Origin: an uncultured Sulfuricurvum sp.
Lineage (GTDB): Bacteria > Campylobacterota > Campylobacteria > Campylobacterales > Sulfurimonadaceae
Direction: 5' to 3'
DNA length: 45,694 bases
Assembly (NCBI RefSeq): GCF_937936435.1
Contig: NZ_CALDDG010000034.1
Span: 1-45,694, forward strand
Shown: piece after piece, positions 36,300-44,759 of the stretch
Numbering within the stretch: the first letter of the stretch is position 1
Layout: every line of letters starts with the position of its first letter
Position numbers and translations under genes: made by a program
The notes under the pieces: model-generated
The model's input: the letters and a program-made list of their open reading frames with translations, nothing else
Database searches by the model: none
Told to the model about the DNA's origin: nothing

Positions 36300-36391
36300 A
36301 GGTCGAGTTCCTTATGTTAAAATTAGGTAAGGCAGTATAACTGCTCATTGCTGTAATCGTCCTTATGAAATTAAGAAGGCTTATAGAGCGT

Positions 36392-37015
36392 TTAGCTGTT
36401 TGCTTCCCACTGCTGGACGAATTCGTTGATTTGCAATGTCGGTATTTTCATCCGTGCCGCTTTGGCAATCGAGATAAGGGTTTCCGAAGCACTGTTCAAA
36501 TCGTCATTGATCACTAAAAAATCATATTCGCTGATCCGTTGAACTTCCCTTTTTGCCATCTCGACACGTTTACTAATCACCTCTTCACTGTCGGTGGAGC
36601 GTTTGTGCAAACGCCGTTTCAACTCTTCCAAGGTCGGCGTCGTGATAAAAACCGAAGTAGTAATATCTCCCAAACGATTCTGTACGGCATCATGTCCCTG
36701 TACATCGATATCGAAAATTACCAGTTTTCCCTCTTTTAATGCCTTTTTCACAGGGTACAACGAGGTTCCGTAATAATTCCCATGCACTACAGCGTATTCC
36801 AAAAACATCTCTTCTTCGATTTCGCGTTTGAACTCTTCATGAGTCACGAAGTGATAATGAATGCCGTTGACTTCCCCTTCACGCATCGCTCGAGTCGTCG
36901 TAGAGATTGAAAAATAGGTCGGTCCGATATGATCGACTATTTTAGAGATTAGGGAACTTTTACCCGCTCCGCTTGGCCCTGAGAGGACTAAAATCGCTCC
37001 ACTCGTGTGATTCAT
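36392..37015 (-). CDS. gmk: Guanylate kinase
   Basis: A 207-residue enzyme that converts GMP to GDP. LVLSGPSGAGKSSLISKI is the P-loop at residues 9-26, ISTTTRAMREGEVNGIHYHF and EYAVVHGNYYGTS are the GMP-binding region, and VIFDIDVQGHDAV is the Walker B region. The length is normal. Its ATG overlaps the stop of the acidic-protein gene by 4 bases. Confidence 0.97.
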   Translation of the reverse strand: MNHTSGAILVLSGPSGAGKSSLISKIVDHIGPTYFSISTTTRAMREGEVNGIHYHFVTHEEFKREIEEEMFLEYAVVHGNYYGTSLYPVKKALKEGKLVIFDIDVQGHDAVQNRLGDITTSVFITTPTLEELKRRLHKRSTDSEEVISKRVEMAKREVQRISEYDFLVINDDLNSASETLISIAKAARMKIPTLQINEFVQQWEANS

Positions 37016-38517
37016 GCGCCGTTTCCAAAATTGATATTGATACTGATATTGAGCCCTTTAAGAGATTTGGCAACTTCTTCGTTCGATAAAGCTTTCAACA
37101 AAGCCTGAATCGCCTCTACTCCTTCCGCCGAATTTCCGGTTTTAACCTCTGTATCTGAACCAAACTCGTCGATAAAATCATCAATTCCGCTCGACTCGTC
37201 CATAGCTTCGTCTAATGCTTCTACACTGAGAGAGGTATGATCACTTATTCCGGCATGTATATCAATCTCCTCCTCTTCTTCCACCTCTTCGCCGACGGCA
37301 AGTTTTAACTCACGCTCATCTAACATATCCAACTCATCAAACCCTGCCAATGTTTCGTCGTCTGTCGACATATCGGGGAGAGCGATATCATCCAAAATAG
37401 CTTCATCGAGTTCCATCCCCGCATCAAGGTCTAACTCGCTCTCCAAAACATCCGGTTCCAACCCGTTTACCGCATCTTGAATTTGAAGTTCCAGATTGTC
37501 GAGTGCATCGTCATCCATACGTAATTCTTCTTCCTCTTCTTCGACTGACGGTAAACTCTCTTCCTCTTCGGCAAGAGGTGCGTCTTCATCCATTAATGCC
37601 AGTGCTTCGTCCAGATCAGCATCATTCAGCTCCATCTCTTCCGAATCATCCGTATTTTCCGTTTCCTCGATCATCTCCGGCAATTCCAAATCACCGAATT
37701 CATCTTCCTCTTCTACCGGAGAGCTTGCTTCAACCCTCGGCGTTTCTTCTTCCACGTCAAGAAGATCGGAAAAATCATCCGGAATAGCGATTTCTTCGTC
37801 AAAACTTTCCGGTGCGGCTTCTTCAGTTACCTCAGGAATAGATATCTCTTCTTCGGGACTCCATTCGTCACTTTCCGTCTCTTCCAACAAACCTTGAACC
37901 TCTTGTAACTCTTCTTTATCTAAAATTGCAGATTCAGGGAGATGATCGTCAAAATCGTCCAGATCATCCATATTCAACTCGCCTGTTAAATCGATCTCAT
38001 CATCCAGATCACCGACGACTAAAGAGTCGTTTTCATCCAAGCCGTCTAAATCGATTGCATCAAACGTATCGGTTATTTCAGTGTTTAAATCCGGCAGCGA
38101 CTCCTCCAGATTGATTGCATACAAAGGCTCCTCTTCCTCCATCGGTTCGACAGAGGGGATATCGGTCGGTTCAAACGAAGGTTGCGAAGCCGCTCCTGCT
38201 ATTTTTTTCTCGATTTGGATGAACATATCGACCAGATCCGTCGGTAAAAACGGTTTGTTAATCACATTATCAAAGCCTGCCGGTACCGCATTTCCCCGGG
38301 TTGCCATCAAAAGGGTACTTTTATAGGTGATGTGCTCTTTCAGGGATTCGAATATCTCGTTGCTGTATAGAGCATCATCCACAATCAGCAAATCATATCC
38401 GCTCTCTTCAATCTCATCTACCGACCAGATAACGCTCAAGTCGTCCTTTGTTTTTTGCGCACTGAGAGCCACCAATTTTCGGACAACCGGATTATCGTTA
38501 AAAAGCAATATTTTCAT
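37012..38517 (-). CDS. Highly acidic protein with an N-terminal receiver-like domain
   Basis: A protein of 501 residues if read from MKILLFNDNPVV at 38517, which has AAAGGGG upstream; an ATG at 38565 would add 16 residues before the domain and has no ribosome site. Residues 1-105 look like a response-regulator receiver: D8, D47 (DLLIVDD), T73 and K88 (INKPF), with the acidic pocket reduced to N7-D8. Residues 110-440 are dominated by Asp and Glu with little order predicted. The C terminus (VEAIQALLKALSNEEVAKSL) is a short helix region. It corresponds in position to the poly-E protein HP0322 and the acidic protein Cj1178c. Function unknown; it is translationally coupled to gmk. Confidence 0.85.
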   Translation of the reverse strand: MKILLFNDNPVVRKLVALSAQKTKDDLSVIWSVDEIEESGYDLLIVDDALYSNEIFESLKEHITYKSTLLMATRGNAVPAGFDNVINKPFLPTDLVDMFIQIEKKIAGAASQPSFEPTDIPSVEPMEEEEPLYAINLEESLPDLNTEITDTFDAIDLDGLDENDSLVVGDLDDEIDLTGELNMDDLDDFDDHLPESAILDKEELQEVQGLLEETESDEWSPEEEISIPEVTEEAAPESFDEEIAIPDDFSDLLDVEEETPRVEASSPVEEEDEFGDLELPEMIEETENTDDSEEMELNDADLDEALALMDEDAPLAEEEESLPSVEEEEEELRMDDDALDNLELQIQDAVNGLEPDVLESELDLDAGMELDEAILDDIALPDMSTDDETLAGFDELDMLDERELKLAVGEEVEEEEEIDIHAGISDHTSLSVEALDEAMDESSGIDDFIDEFGSDTEVKTGNSAEGVEAIQALLKALSNEEVAKSLKGLNISININFGNGA

Positions 38518-38593
38518 GATCTGTTCGACCCCTTTAACCCGCCCTTGTTCTGACAAAAGCTTCATGGTATCATTGTAACTAAAAAAAAATTAA

Positions 38594-39076
38594 ATGATAA
38601 AACTTCTTCTCTTACTTTTACCGTTGAGTCTGCTGCATGCTCAATCGGTTGTTTATCTTCTTCCCGATGAACAGAGCCGTTTGATACACGATATCAATCT
38701 AAAAGTCAAAACAGCTTCTTCGGATATTTTGCTCCTTACCCCTGCTTTTCATCACGCAGCAATCAAAAAAAGCATTTTAGCCGCGGCGAAAAAAGGGACT
38801 ACCGTCAAACTAATCGTAAATGAGCCCAAAAACGATCCTGTGTATATGGTGCAATATGCGAATATCGATCTAATGCATTATCGGGAACGAAAGTTTGAAG
38901 GAAGCACTCTCGTCATCGATAAAGCGTTTCTTTGCACATTCCCCGAAGCGATCGATCAAGAGATTTTTTCAGAGCACCGTTCGCTTGTACGGTGCAGTGA
39001 CGATCCCCGTGAAATCGATCTGATTCGCCGCACTTTACAATCGACTCTCTCCCATGCGGTCTCGTACTTAGAATAA
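38594..39076 (+). CDS. Secreted phospholipase-D-like protein without HKD residues (NucT position)
   Basis: A 160-residue protein with a signal peptide (MIKLLLLLLPLSLLHA, cleaved before QS). The mature part follows the PLD/NucT fold pattern: VKTASSDILLLTPAFHHAAIKKSILAAAKKGTTVKLIVN, then a second region ending STLVIDKAFLCTF. In active family members HxKxxxxD precedes this last strand; here the His and Lys positions are Glu and Ser before VID, so the catalytic residues are missing. Helicobacter pylori has the nuclease NucT (HP0323) next to the poly-E protein, which this gene also adjoins. It reads against its neighbours and overlaps the fliR end by 9 bases. Probably a non-catalytic binding or structural protein. 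Confidence 0.7.
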   Translation: MIKLLLLLLPLSLLHAQSVVYLLPDEQSRLIHDINLKVKTASSDILLLTPAFHHAAIKKSILAAAKKGTTVKLIVNEPKNDPVYMVQYANIDLMHYRERKFEGSTLVIDKAFLCTFPEAIDQEIFSEHRSLVRCSDDPREIDLIRRTLQSTLSHAVSYLE

Positions 39077-39835
39077 TTTCTCTAAAAAATTGTAAGCATC
39101 TTGAGTTTGGGAAGTAACAATCATTAATGTTCCGGCTAATGTCGCCATTAACACAACAAATGCAATAGCTATTTTGATCGGCATACCGATAACAAGCAAG
39201 TTAAATTGCGGCATCGTCTTCATCAACATCCCGAAAATGACATCCGCTAGCATCGATAATGCCGTAATCGGAAAAGCAATCATAAATCCGACGACGAACA
39301 TATTGGTCATGGCATGCATAATATATTTAAATAATGACGCAGTCATCATAAATCCGCCCAAAGGGACGGAACTGATCGATGCGGATGCATACAGCAATAT
39401 CCAATGGTGAAGGTCAAAGACCAACAAGATCATCAACGCCAATAAAGATAAAAACTGGCTGACAATCGGCATCGAGACCCCCGATTGCGGATCGATCGCC
39501 GAAGCGAGCGAAAAACCCATCATAAACGATATCTGTCCACCCGCAAACGTAATCACATGATACGCCAGTTGCAAGACAATTCCTACCGCAAGGCCAAAAA
39601 GCATTTCACCTAATATGGCTACCGTTAAACTCAATGCATCCGTAGGAATATTTAAAGGAGGAAGTGCCCCGAAGAAAAAGACGGTAAAGAAAAAAGACAT
39701 CGCCGCTTTTACCGATATAGGTATATTCGCATGCGAAAAGATCGGAACGGCCATGAACAAGGCCGTAAAGCGCGTAAACAGCAAGATAAACGCTATCGTT
39801 CGTCCCTCGCTGAAAATTTCGGCCCATTCCATCAT
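39068..39835 (-). CDS. fliR: Flagellar export protein FliR
   Basis: A protein of 255 residues with about six membrane helices, part of the FliPQR gate of the flagellar type III export apparatus. TRFTALFMAVPIFSHANIP near the start, AGGQISFMMGFSLASAIDPQSG near residue 100 and the C-terminal hydrophobic LLVIGMPIKIAIAFVVL are family features. I set the start at the first of two ATGs at 39835, which shares one base with the stop of the ABC gene (TAATG); a more upstream ATG at 39883 adds 16 polar residues that do not belong. Campylobacter jejuni has the same order (Cj1179c-Cj1180c). Confidence 0.93.
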   Translation of the reverse strand: MMEWAEIFSEGRTIAFILLFTRFTALFMAVPIFSHANIPISVKAAMSFFFTVFFFGALPPLNIPTDALSLTVAILGEMLFGLAVGIVLQLAYHVITFAGGQISFMMGFSLASAIDPQSGVSMPIVSQFLSLLALMILLVFDLHHWILLYASASISSVPLGGFMMTASLFKYIMHAMTNMFVVGFMIAFPITALSMLADVIFGMLMKTMPQFNLLVIGMPIKIAIAFVVLMATLAGTLMIVTSQTQDAYNFLEKLF

Positions 39836-40476
39836 TACATCAATTCTAAGCGACCGTTTTGCATACGATACACATGAGTGCAACGTGAAGCTAATGCTTC
39901 GTCGTGCGTTACCAAAACCATGCCGGCATTATGCTCTTTTATATAATCTTCAAATATCTCCATGACTTCCAGCGCGGTTGCGTGATCGAGATTTCCGGTC
40001 GGCTCATCCGCAAAAATCAGACGCGGTTTTTTCGACATTACCCGTGCTATCGACACACGTTGCTGTTGACCGCCGGAGAGCTCGGTTACTTTTTGGTTGA
40101 TCACATGGTCGATCCCCAATCGTTTCAATAAAAACGGATCAATCACTTCACCGGAAAGAAGCGCGGCCACTTCAAGATTTTCATAGGCGCTGAACCCTTT
40201 AAAAAGATAATGGCTTTGATAAATCATCCCCAAATCATTACGGCGAAGCTTTACCAACGATTTATCATCAAGTTGATAGATATCTTCGCCAAACAGTTCT
40301 ACGTTCCCTTTCAGAGGGTATAACAATGACGAGAGAATGTGCATCAATGTTGATTTTCCGCTTCCGCTGACGCCGACGATGGCAATCGATTCTCCCGCAT
40401 TAAGATCCAGCGAAATATCTTCAAATAAGGGATAATCAAAGGCATGCGATAATGAGGTAGCTTTTAAAAGTGTCAT
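39835..40476 (-). CDS. LolD-like ABC transporter ATPase
   Basis: A 213-residue nucleotide-binding subunit of the LolD/MacB/FtsE group. Walker A is IVGVSGSGKST, the Q-loop MIYQSHYLF, the ABC signature LSGGQQQRVSIARV, Walker B LIFADEPTG and the switch His in VLVTHDEA. LolD releases lipoproteins from the inner membrane with LolC/E, but no permease gene is adjacent; the closest gene, fliR, overlaps it by one base. The Campylobacter homologue Cj1180c sits in the same place. The partner is therefore open. Confidence 0.88.
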   Translation of the reverse strand: MTLLKATSLSHAFDYPLFEDISLDLNAGESIAIVGVSGSGKSTLMHILSSLLYPLKGNVELFGEDIYQLDDKSLVKLRRNDLGMIYQSHYLFKGFSAYENLEVAALLSGEVIDPFLLKRLGIDHVINQKVTELSGGQQQRVSIARVMSKKPRLIFADEPTGNLDHATALEVMEIFEDYIKEHNAGMVLVTHDEALASRCTHVYRMQNGRLELM

Positions 40477-40512
40477 AGGGAAATTATAAAGGAAATTAGA
40501 TTAATAAAGAGG

Positions 40513-40541
40513 AAAAAAAGAGGTTTCCCGCCAAAGCGGGA
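40513..40541 (-). terminator. Rho-independent terminator after tsf
   Basis: On the minus strand a 6-bp GC-rich stem TCCCGC/GCGGGA with a 4-base loop is followed by AACCTC and seven T. It lies 23 bases after the tsf stop, so rpsB-tsf appears to end here and the ABC-fliR genes need read-through or their own start. Confidence 0.8.
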
Positions 40542-40563
40542 GGGAATCGTGAAATTCTGGGGC

Positions 40564-41631
40564 TTACGCCATTTGTGCAGCGACTTCGGCAGCGAAATCG
40601 TTGACTTGTTTTTCGATACCTTCACCCACTTCGTACTTGACGAACTCTACGAGTTCAGCCGTTCCGCCGTGTTTTGCCGCCTCTTTTGTGATCGCTTCCG
40701 CAACCGTCATAGAGTCATCCATAACGTAGTTTTGATCCAAAAGTGCAAGCTCTTTATCCAAAGTTGTATTGTCCGCTACGAAACGAGCCAATTTACCAGG
40801 GATGATGTTTGCCCAGATTTTTTCCGGTTTGCCTTCTGCAGCCAATTCCGCTTTGATCGCTTCTTCAGCCGCAGCCATAACAGCCGGAGTCAATTGTGAC
40901 GCAGAGATGTATTGTGGAACGTTTTTCAACGGTTTTTTCAAACGCGCCAACTCTTCGTTCTCGGTTTTGATCGCTTCGATACGACCGATTGTTTCCGCTT
41001 CTACAAACGCAGGATCGAAATCTTTTGACGTAAGAGTTGTCCGTTTCATTGCCGCAGCGTGCATTGCAACGTTTTTAAGCATTCCAGCCATAGCTTCGGC
41101 TACTTTTGCATCCGAACATTTTGCCGCAACCAGAACACCTACACGACCGTTTGAGTGAACGTAACCGTTTACGCATCCGTTTTCACCCGCATTGAGGGTT
41201 ACAAAACGGCGAGTTACGATTTTTTCACCGATACGTGCGACTTGAGCTGTAAAATACTCAGAGAACGTACCTGTTTCGTATGATGTTTCATTGAGTTCTT
41301 CAACCGTGCTTACACCCGTACTGAATACGTGTGCCGCAGTGTTTCCGACCAAAGCGATGAATCCGTCGTTTTTTGCAACGAAATCGGTTTCTGAATTGAT
41401 CTCTACCAAAGATGCAGAAGTGAAAGTATCGGATACTTTAAGACCCAAAAGTCCTTCAGCCGCTACGCGATCCGCTTTTTTAGCGCTTTGCGCCATACCG
41501 CGGTCACGTAACCAATCTTTCGCTTTTTCCATGTCACCATCACACTCAGTGAGGGCTTTTTTACAATCCATCATAGGCGCATCTGTCGCCGTACGAAGGT
41601 CTTTTACCATTGCTGCTGTGATTTCTGCCAT
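40564..41631 (-). CDS. tsf: Translation elongation factor Ts
   Basis: A 355-residue guanine-nucleotide exchange factor for EF-Tu. The N-terminal UBA-like domain AEITAAMVKDLRTATDAPMMDCKKALTECDGDMEKA is diagnostic, and the core motif LVEINSETDFVAKNDGF follows near residue 75. Two core repeats and a C-terminal helical region complete it. GAGGAAG precedes the ATG, which comes 2 bases after the rpsB stop, so the pair is cotranscribed as in most bacteria. Confidence 0.97.
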   Translation of the reverse strand: MAEITAAMVKDLRTATDAPMMDCKKALTECDGDMEKAKDWLRDRGMAQSAKKADRVAAEGLLGLKVSDTFTSASLVEINSETDFVAKNDGFIALVGNTAAHVFSTGVSTVEELNETSYETGTFSEYFTAQVARIGEKIVTRRFVTLNAGENGCVNGYVHSNGRVGVLVAAKCSDAKVAEAMAGMLKNVAMHAAAMKRTTLTSKDFDPAFVEAETIGRIEAIKTENEELARLKKPLKNVPQYISASQLTPAVMAAAEEAIKAELAAEGKPEKIWANIIPGKLARFVADNTTLDKELALLDQNYVMDDSMTVAEAITKEAAKHGGTAELVEFVKYEVGEGIEKQVNDFAAEVAAQMA

Positions 41632-41633
41632 GA

Positions 41634-42410
41634 TTACGCTTCCTCTGCTACAACTTCTTCAGCAGCCGCTTCAACCGCCGGCGCTTCAGATGCAACTTCT
41701 TCTTCTGCTACCGCTTCGTCGTTTCCGCCGTTGCGAAGTGCTTTACCTTCGTTGATCGCTTCCGCCATTTCTTTACAGAAAAGTTGGATAGAACGGATCG
41801 CATCGTCATTTCCAGGGATCGGAATATCGATAACGTCAGGATCACAGTTAGTATCGAGCGGAGCAACAACTTGGATTCCAAGGTTACGCGCTTCTTGAAC
41901 CGCGATGTGTTCTTTTACCGCATCGATAACGAACATCATGTCCGGCAAAGTTTTCATGTTACGGATACCGCCGAGGTATGCAATCAATTTTTCTTTTTGA
42001 CGGTCCATCATCAACGCTTCTTTTTTAGTCAAAAGGTTGATTTGTCCGTTTGCTTGCATCTCTTCGATGATGTCGAGTTTACGGATTGATTTTTGGATTG
42101 TCGGGAAGTTTGTCAACATTCCACCCAACCATCGGTTGTCAACGTATGGCATACCGCATGCAACAGCCGCATCGCGGATTGCAACGCGTGCTTGTTTTTT
42201 CGTTCCTACGAAAAGAACGGTTTTACCTTCAGCCGCAGCATCAACGACTTGTTGATACGCATTGCGGAAATAACGCAATGTTTTTTGAAGGTCGATAATA
42301 TAGATGTTTTTACGAACACCGAAAATGTATTTTTTCATTTTCGGATTCCAACGACGTGTTTGGTGACCGAAATGCACACCGCATTCGAGAAGGTCTTTCA
42401 TTGTGACCAT
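41634..42410 (-). CDS. rpsB: 30S ribosomal protein S2
   Basis: A 258-residue ribosomal protein. I set the start at MVTMKDLLECGVHFGHQTRRWNPKM (42410) with AGGAG 6 bases upstream; an upstream ATG at 42494 would add 28 unlike residues. Family markers are YIIDLQKTLRYFRNAYQ, DNRWLGGMLTNFPTI and IPIPGNDDAIRSI. After residue 225 comes an acidic, Ala/Glu/Val-rich tail (VAEEEVASEAPAVEAAAEEV) beyond the ordinary end of S2. Confidence 0.97.
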   Translation of the reverse strand: MVTMKDLLECGVHFGHQTRRWNPKMKKYIFGVRKNIYIIDLQKTLRYFRNAYQQVVDAAAEGKTVLFVGTKKQARVAIRDAAVACGMPYVDNRWLGGMLTNFPTIQKSIRKLDIIEEMQANGQINLLTKKEALMMDRQKEKLIAYLGGIRNMKTLPDMMFVIDAVKEHIAVQEARNLGIQVVAPLDTNCDPDVIDIPIPGNDDAIRSIQLFCKEMAEAINEGKALRNGGNDEAVAEEEVASEAPAVEAAAEEVVAEEA

Positions 42411-42473
42411 AAGGGACTCCTGTATCAGAGAAATAGTTGTGTTCTTCGTTAGCTTGGGCGAGTGCAGACAGAG

Positions 42474-42488
42474 CCGATGATTCATCGG
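42474..42488 (-). promoter_or_regulatory. Perfect palindrome in the rpsB leader
   Basis: CCGATGA and TCATCGG are separated by one base, about 65 bases upstream of the rpsB start and downstream of its -10 box. In RNA this is a stem with a very small loop; in DNA it could be an operator. S2 leaders often carry control structures, but I cannot match this to a known one. Confidence 0.35.
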
Positions 42489-42550
42489 ATGCACGAGAAC
42501 GGCACAGACGCTTGCGATTTTTTTCCGTATTTATAGAGAAAATCGGGCGG

Positions 42551-42556
42551 ATTATA
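42551..42556 (-). promoter_or_regulatory. -10 box upstream of rpsB
   Basis: TATAAT on the minus strand, 140 bases before the rpsB ATG, within an AT-rich stretch. No good -35 is present, which is common for housekeeping promoters in Campylobacterota. A second weaker TATAAA lies about 20 bases downstream. Confidence 0.5.
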
Positions 42557-42647
42557 CTGAAACAGCTCTTAAATTTAGCTGTATTTAATATTGGCACTCA
42601 TGTCACGTTTTTATCACACACTTTTTCCCCTATTCAAATTACTTTTA

Positions 42648-42653
42648 TATAAT
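42648..42653 (+). promoter_or_regulatory. -10 box upstream of the porin-like gene
   Basis: TATAAT within a T-rich run, 52 bases before the ATG at 42706. A clear -35 is not seen. Confidence 0.5.
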
Positions 42654-42705
42654 TTTTGTTAATATCAGTTCCAGCAATGCACTGGCATTTACCGCAGAAG
42701 GAGAA

Positions 42706-44241
42706 ATGATGAAAAAACGGATTATAGGTTCAGTAATCGCTGCATCGATCATCACCACCGGCGCCGTAGCCGATGATACGTTGATGCAACGGTTCGAAAA
42801 AATGGAAAAAGAGATGGCGGCACTGAAGGCTGAACTCAACGCAATCAAAGCGGAAAACAGCAAACTTGCCACACAGCTTTCCACTCCGAAATCAAGTGAT
42901 TCTTCCGCACCGGTCGCTTCCGCATCTAAAATCAACGAAACGTTGGAAGATCTCCAAGATCAAATTTCCAGTATCAACAAAAAAACCAACGGCAACGCTT
43001 TGAAATGGGATGTCGATTTCCGCACCAGCGTAGACAATCTCAACTACAAAATGGCGGACGGTTCTACTCAGAAAAACGATGCGGTCTTCAGCAACCGATT
43101 ATGGCTCAATATGAGTTACGCCGCAACGAAAAATTTGAGTTTCGTCGGACAGCTCGCCTATAATAAAATCTTCGGACAACGTTCTCTCACAGACCCGGCC
43201 ACTGCCGGAATGGAAGGATTTGACTGGATCAGCGGCGAATCGGCATACGATGATACTCTGCGTGTCCGTTCCGCTTACTTTTTTTACACCGACGACGAAC
43301 TGGCAGGTCTTGATATCCCATGGACTTTCAGTATCGGCCGCCGTCCTTCGACCGAAGGACATCTGATCAATTTTCGCGATGACGTCAAAGCCTCTTCGCC
43401 GTTGGCGCACACGGTCAATGTCGAATTCGACGGTGCCAGTGCGAAATTCGGAACCGAAGAGTTGACGGGGCTTAACGGCTCTTACTTCAAACTCTGTGCC
43501 GGACGCGGTATGAGCGATGCCGAACCGCGATTCAGCTCCGCACCCTACAGCAGTCAATCCACGGCAACCAATAACGTCGATATGTATGGAATTATCCTTG
43601 TTCCGTATGACGACAAACAGTACAGTGCAGGAATGCAATACACCTATGCCAATAATCTGATTGACCTTGCCAACCCTATGGTGCCGACAGACTTCAGTAT
43701 GAAAACCGTCGGCGGGCTTCATACGGCAACAGCCTTTGCTATGGTTAACGGCATCGGAGACGGATGGAGCGAATTTTTGGACGATTCAATGATCTTTGTC
43801 AGCGGTGCAATGACTAAAACCAATCCTTACAATGGCGAGACGATGCTTGGCTCTTCTGACAGCAAAACAGGTTACAGCTATTGGATCGGGACGCAGTTTC
43901 CATCTTTGATCAGCGATGAAGGACGATGGGGAGTCGAATACAACCACGGCACCAAATACTGGCGTCCGATCACCTACGGCGAAGATACGATGATCGGTTC
44001 CAAACTGGCCGCCCGCGGAGACGCGTATGAAATCTATTTTACCGAGCCGCTGGTCGATGATATTTTAACCTTCCAGCTTCGCTATACCTATATCGACTAT
44101 AAATACAGTGGAAGCAACGGCTTTTTCGGAAGTTCAACCGGTACTCCAATGAGTATGGAAGAAGCGCTTAATGCAGGTTATGGAGACAGTATTGTAGACA
44201 AAGCCCAAGATATCCGCGCATATATCCGCTATAAATTCTAA
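42706..44241 (+). CDS. Porin-like outer-membrane protein with N-terminal coiled coil (DUF3373-type)
   Basis: A 511-residue protein with a signal peptide (KKRIIGSVIAASIITTGAVA), a coiled coil at about residues 27-60 (MQRFEKMEKEMAALKAEL), a Ser/Ala-rich linker, a second short coiled coil, then a long beta-barrel-like region from about residue 100 to the terminal IRAYIRYKF, whose final Phe is the usual barrel-assembly signal. Proteins of this layout, called DUF3373, are frequent in Sulfurimonas-like bacteria; the assignment is from memory of its general shape. The coiled coil could bind peptidoglycan or form trimers, as in other anchored porins. AGAAGGAG precedes the ATG. Substrate unknown. Confidence 0.75.
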   Translation: MMKKRIIGSVIAASIITTGAVADDTLMQRFEKMEKEMAALKAELNAIKAENSKLATQLSTPKSSDSSAPVASASKINETLEDLQDQISSINKKTNGNALKWDVDFRTSVDNLNYKMADGSTQKNDAVFSNRLWLNMSYAATKNLSFVGQLAYNKIFGQRSLTDPATAGMEGFDWISGESAYDDTLRVRSAYFFYTDDELAGLDIPWTFSIGRRPSTEGHLINFRDDVKASSPLAHTVNVEFDGASAKFGTEELTGLNGSYFKLCAGRGMSDAEPRFSSAPYSSQSTATNNVDMYGIILVPYDDKQYSAGMQYTYANNLIDLANPMVPTDFSMKTVGGLHTATAFAMVNGIGDGWSEFLDDSMIFVSGAMTKTNPYNGETMLGSSDSKTGYSYWIGTQFPSLISDEGRWGVEYNHGTKYWRPITYGEDTMIGSKLAARGDAYEIYFTEPLVDDILTFQLRYTYIDYKYSGSNGFFGSSTGTPMSMEEALNAGYGDSIVDKAQDIRAYIRYKF

Positions 44242-44244
44242 ACA

Positions 44245-44267
44245 AAATCTCGCTTTTCGCGAGATTT
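44245..44267. terminator. Hairpin between the converging porin-like and bcp genes
   Basis: A perfect 9-bp stem AAATCTCGC/GCGAGATTT with a 5-base loop sits 3 bases after the porin-like stop and covers the last two bases of bcp. Its A/T-rich ends suit termination in both directions. Confidence 0.55.
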
Positions 44268-44733
44268 ACCCTACCAGCTTTGCCAGTTCTTCTTTTACTT
44301 TTGCGACATGATCTTTCACTTTTACATTTGTCCATGCCGCGCGTACAATCCCTTTCGGATCAATGATATAGGTTGATCGGACGATACCCATATACTCTTT
44401 ACCGTAATTTTTCTTCATCGCCCATACGCCGTAATCTTGCATCATTTGCGTCGTCGGATCGCTTAGCAGCGTAATGCCGAGATTTTGTTTGGCAATGAAA
44501 TTGCGGTGCGATTTAGTACTGTCTGCACTCACGCCGAGGATAATCGCCCCCATATCGTCATATGCATCCATCGATGCGCTGAATTCGCACGCTTCGGTTG
44601 TACACCCCGGCGTCGAGTCTTTCGGATAAAAATAAAGGACGATCCATTTGCCGCGTAAATCGCGCGAGCAAATTTCTACGTCGTCTTGGTTACTCAAACA
44701 AAAATCTGGGGCTGTGCTTCCTACTTCTAACAT
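44266..44733 (-). CDS. bcp: Bcp-type thioredoxin-dependent peroxiredoxin
   Basis: A 155-residue peroxidase that reduces hydrogen peroxide and organic peroxides. LEVGSTAPDFCLSNQDD is the normal N terminus; the active site is FYPKDSTPGCTTEACEF, with the peroxidatic Cys in PGC and a second Cys five residues on, the resolving position of atypical 2-Cys Bcp enzymes. GIVRSTYIIDPKGIVRAAW follows near residue 115. AAAAGGAA lies upstream of the ATG. A palindrome at 44760-44787 is 27 bases upstream and may control it. Confidence 0.94.
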   Translation of the reverse strand: MLEVGSTAPDFCLSNQDDVEICSRDLRGKWIVLYFYPKDSTPGCTTEACEFSASMDAYDDMGAIILGVSADSTKSHRNFIAKQNLGITLLSDPTTQMMQDYGVWAMKKNYGKEYMGIVRSTYIIDPKGIVRAAWTNVKVKDHVAKVKEELAKLVG

Positions 44734-44759
44734 TGATTAATTCCTTTTTTTGATTTTAT

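Noticed and set aside
37496..37897. Serine-rich plus-strand frame that looks like a low-complexity protein
   Set aside because: It is the mirror of the Asp/Glu-rich acidic protein, whose codons read as Ser on the other strand.
38594..39076. Active NucT nuclease
   Set aside because: The HxKxxxxD catalytic motif cannot be found, so only a PLD-like fold is claimed.
43099..43722. A 207-codon minus-strand frame inside the porin-like gene
   Set aside because: Antisense to a gene with signal peptide, promoter and ribosome site; no recognisable product.
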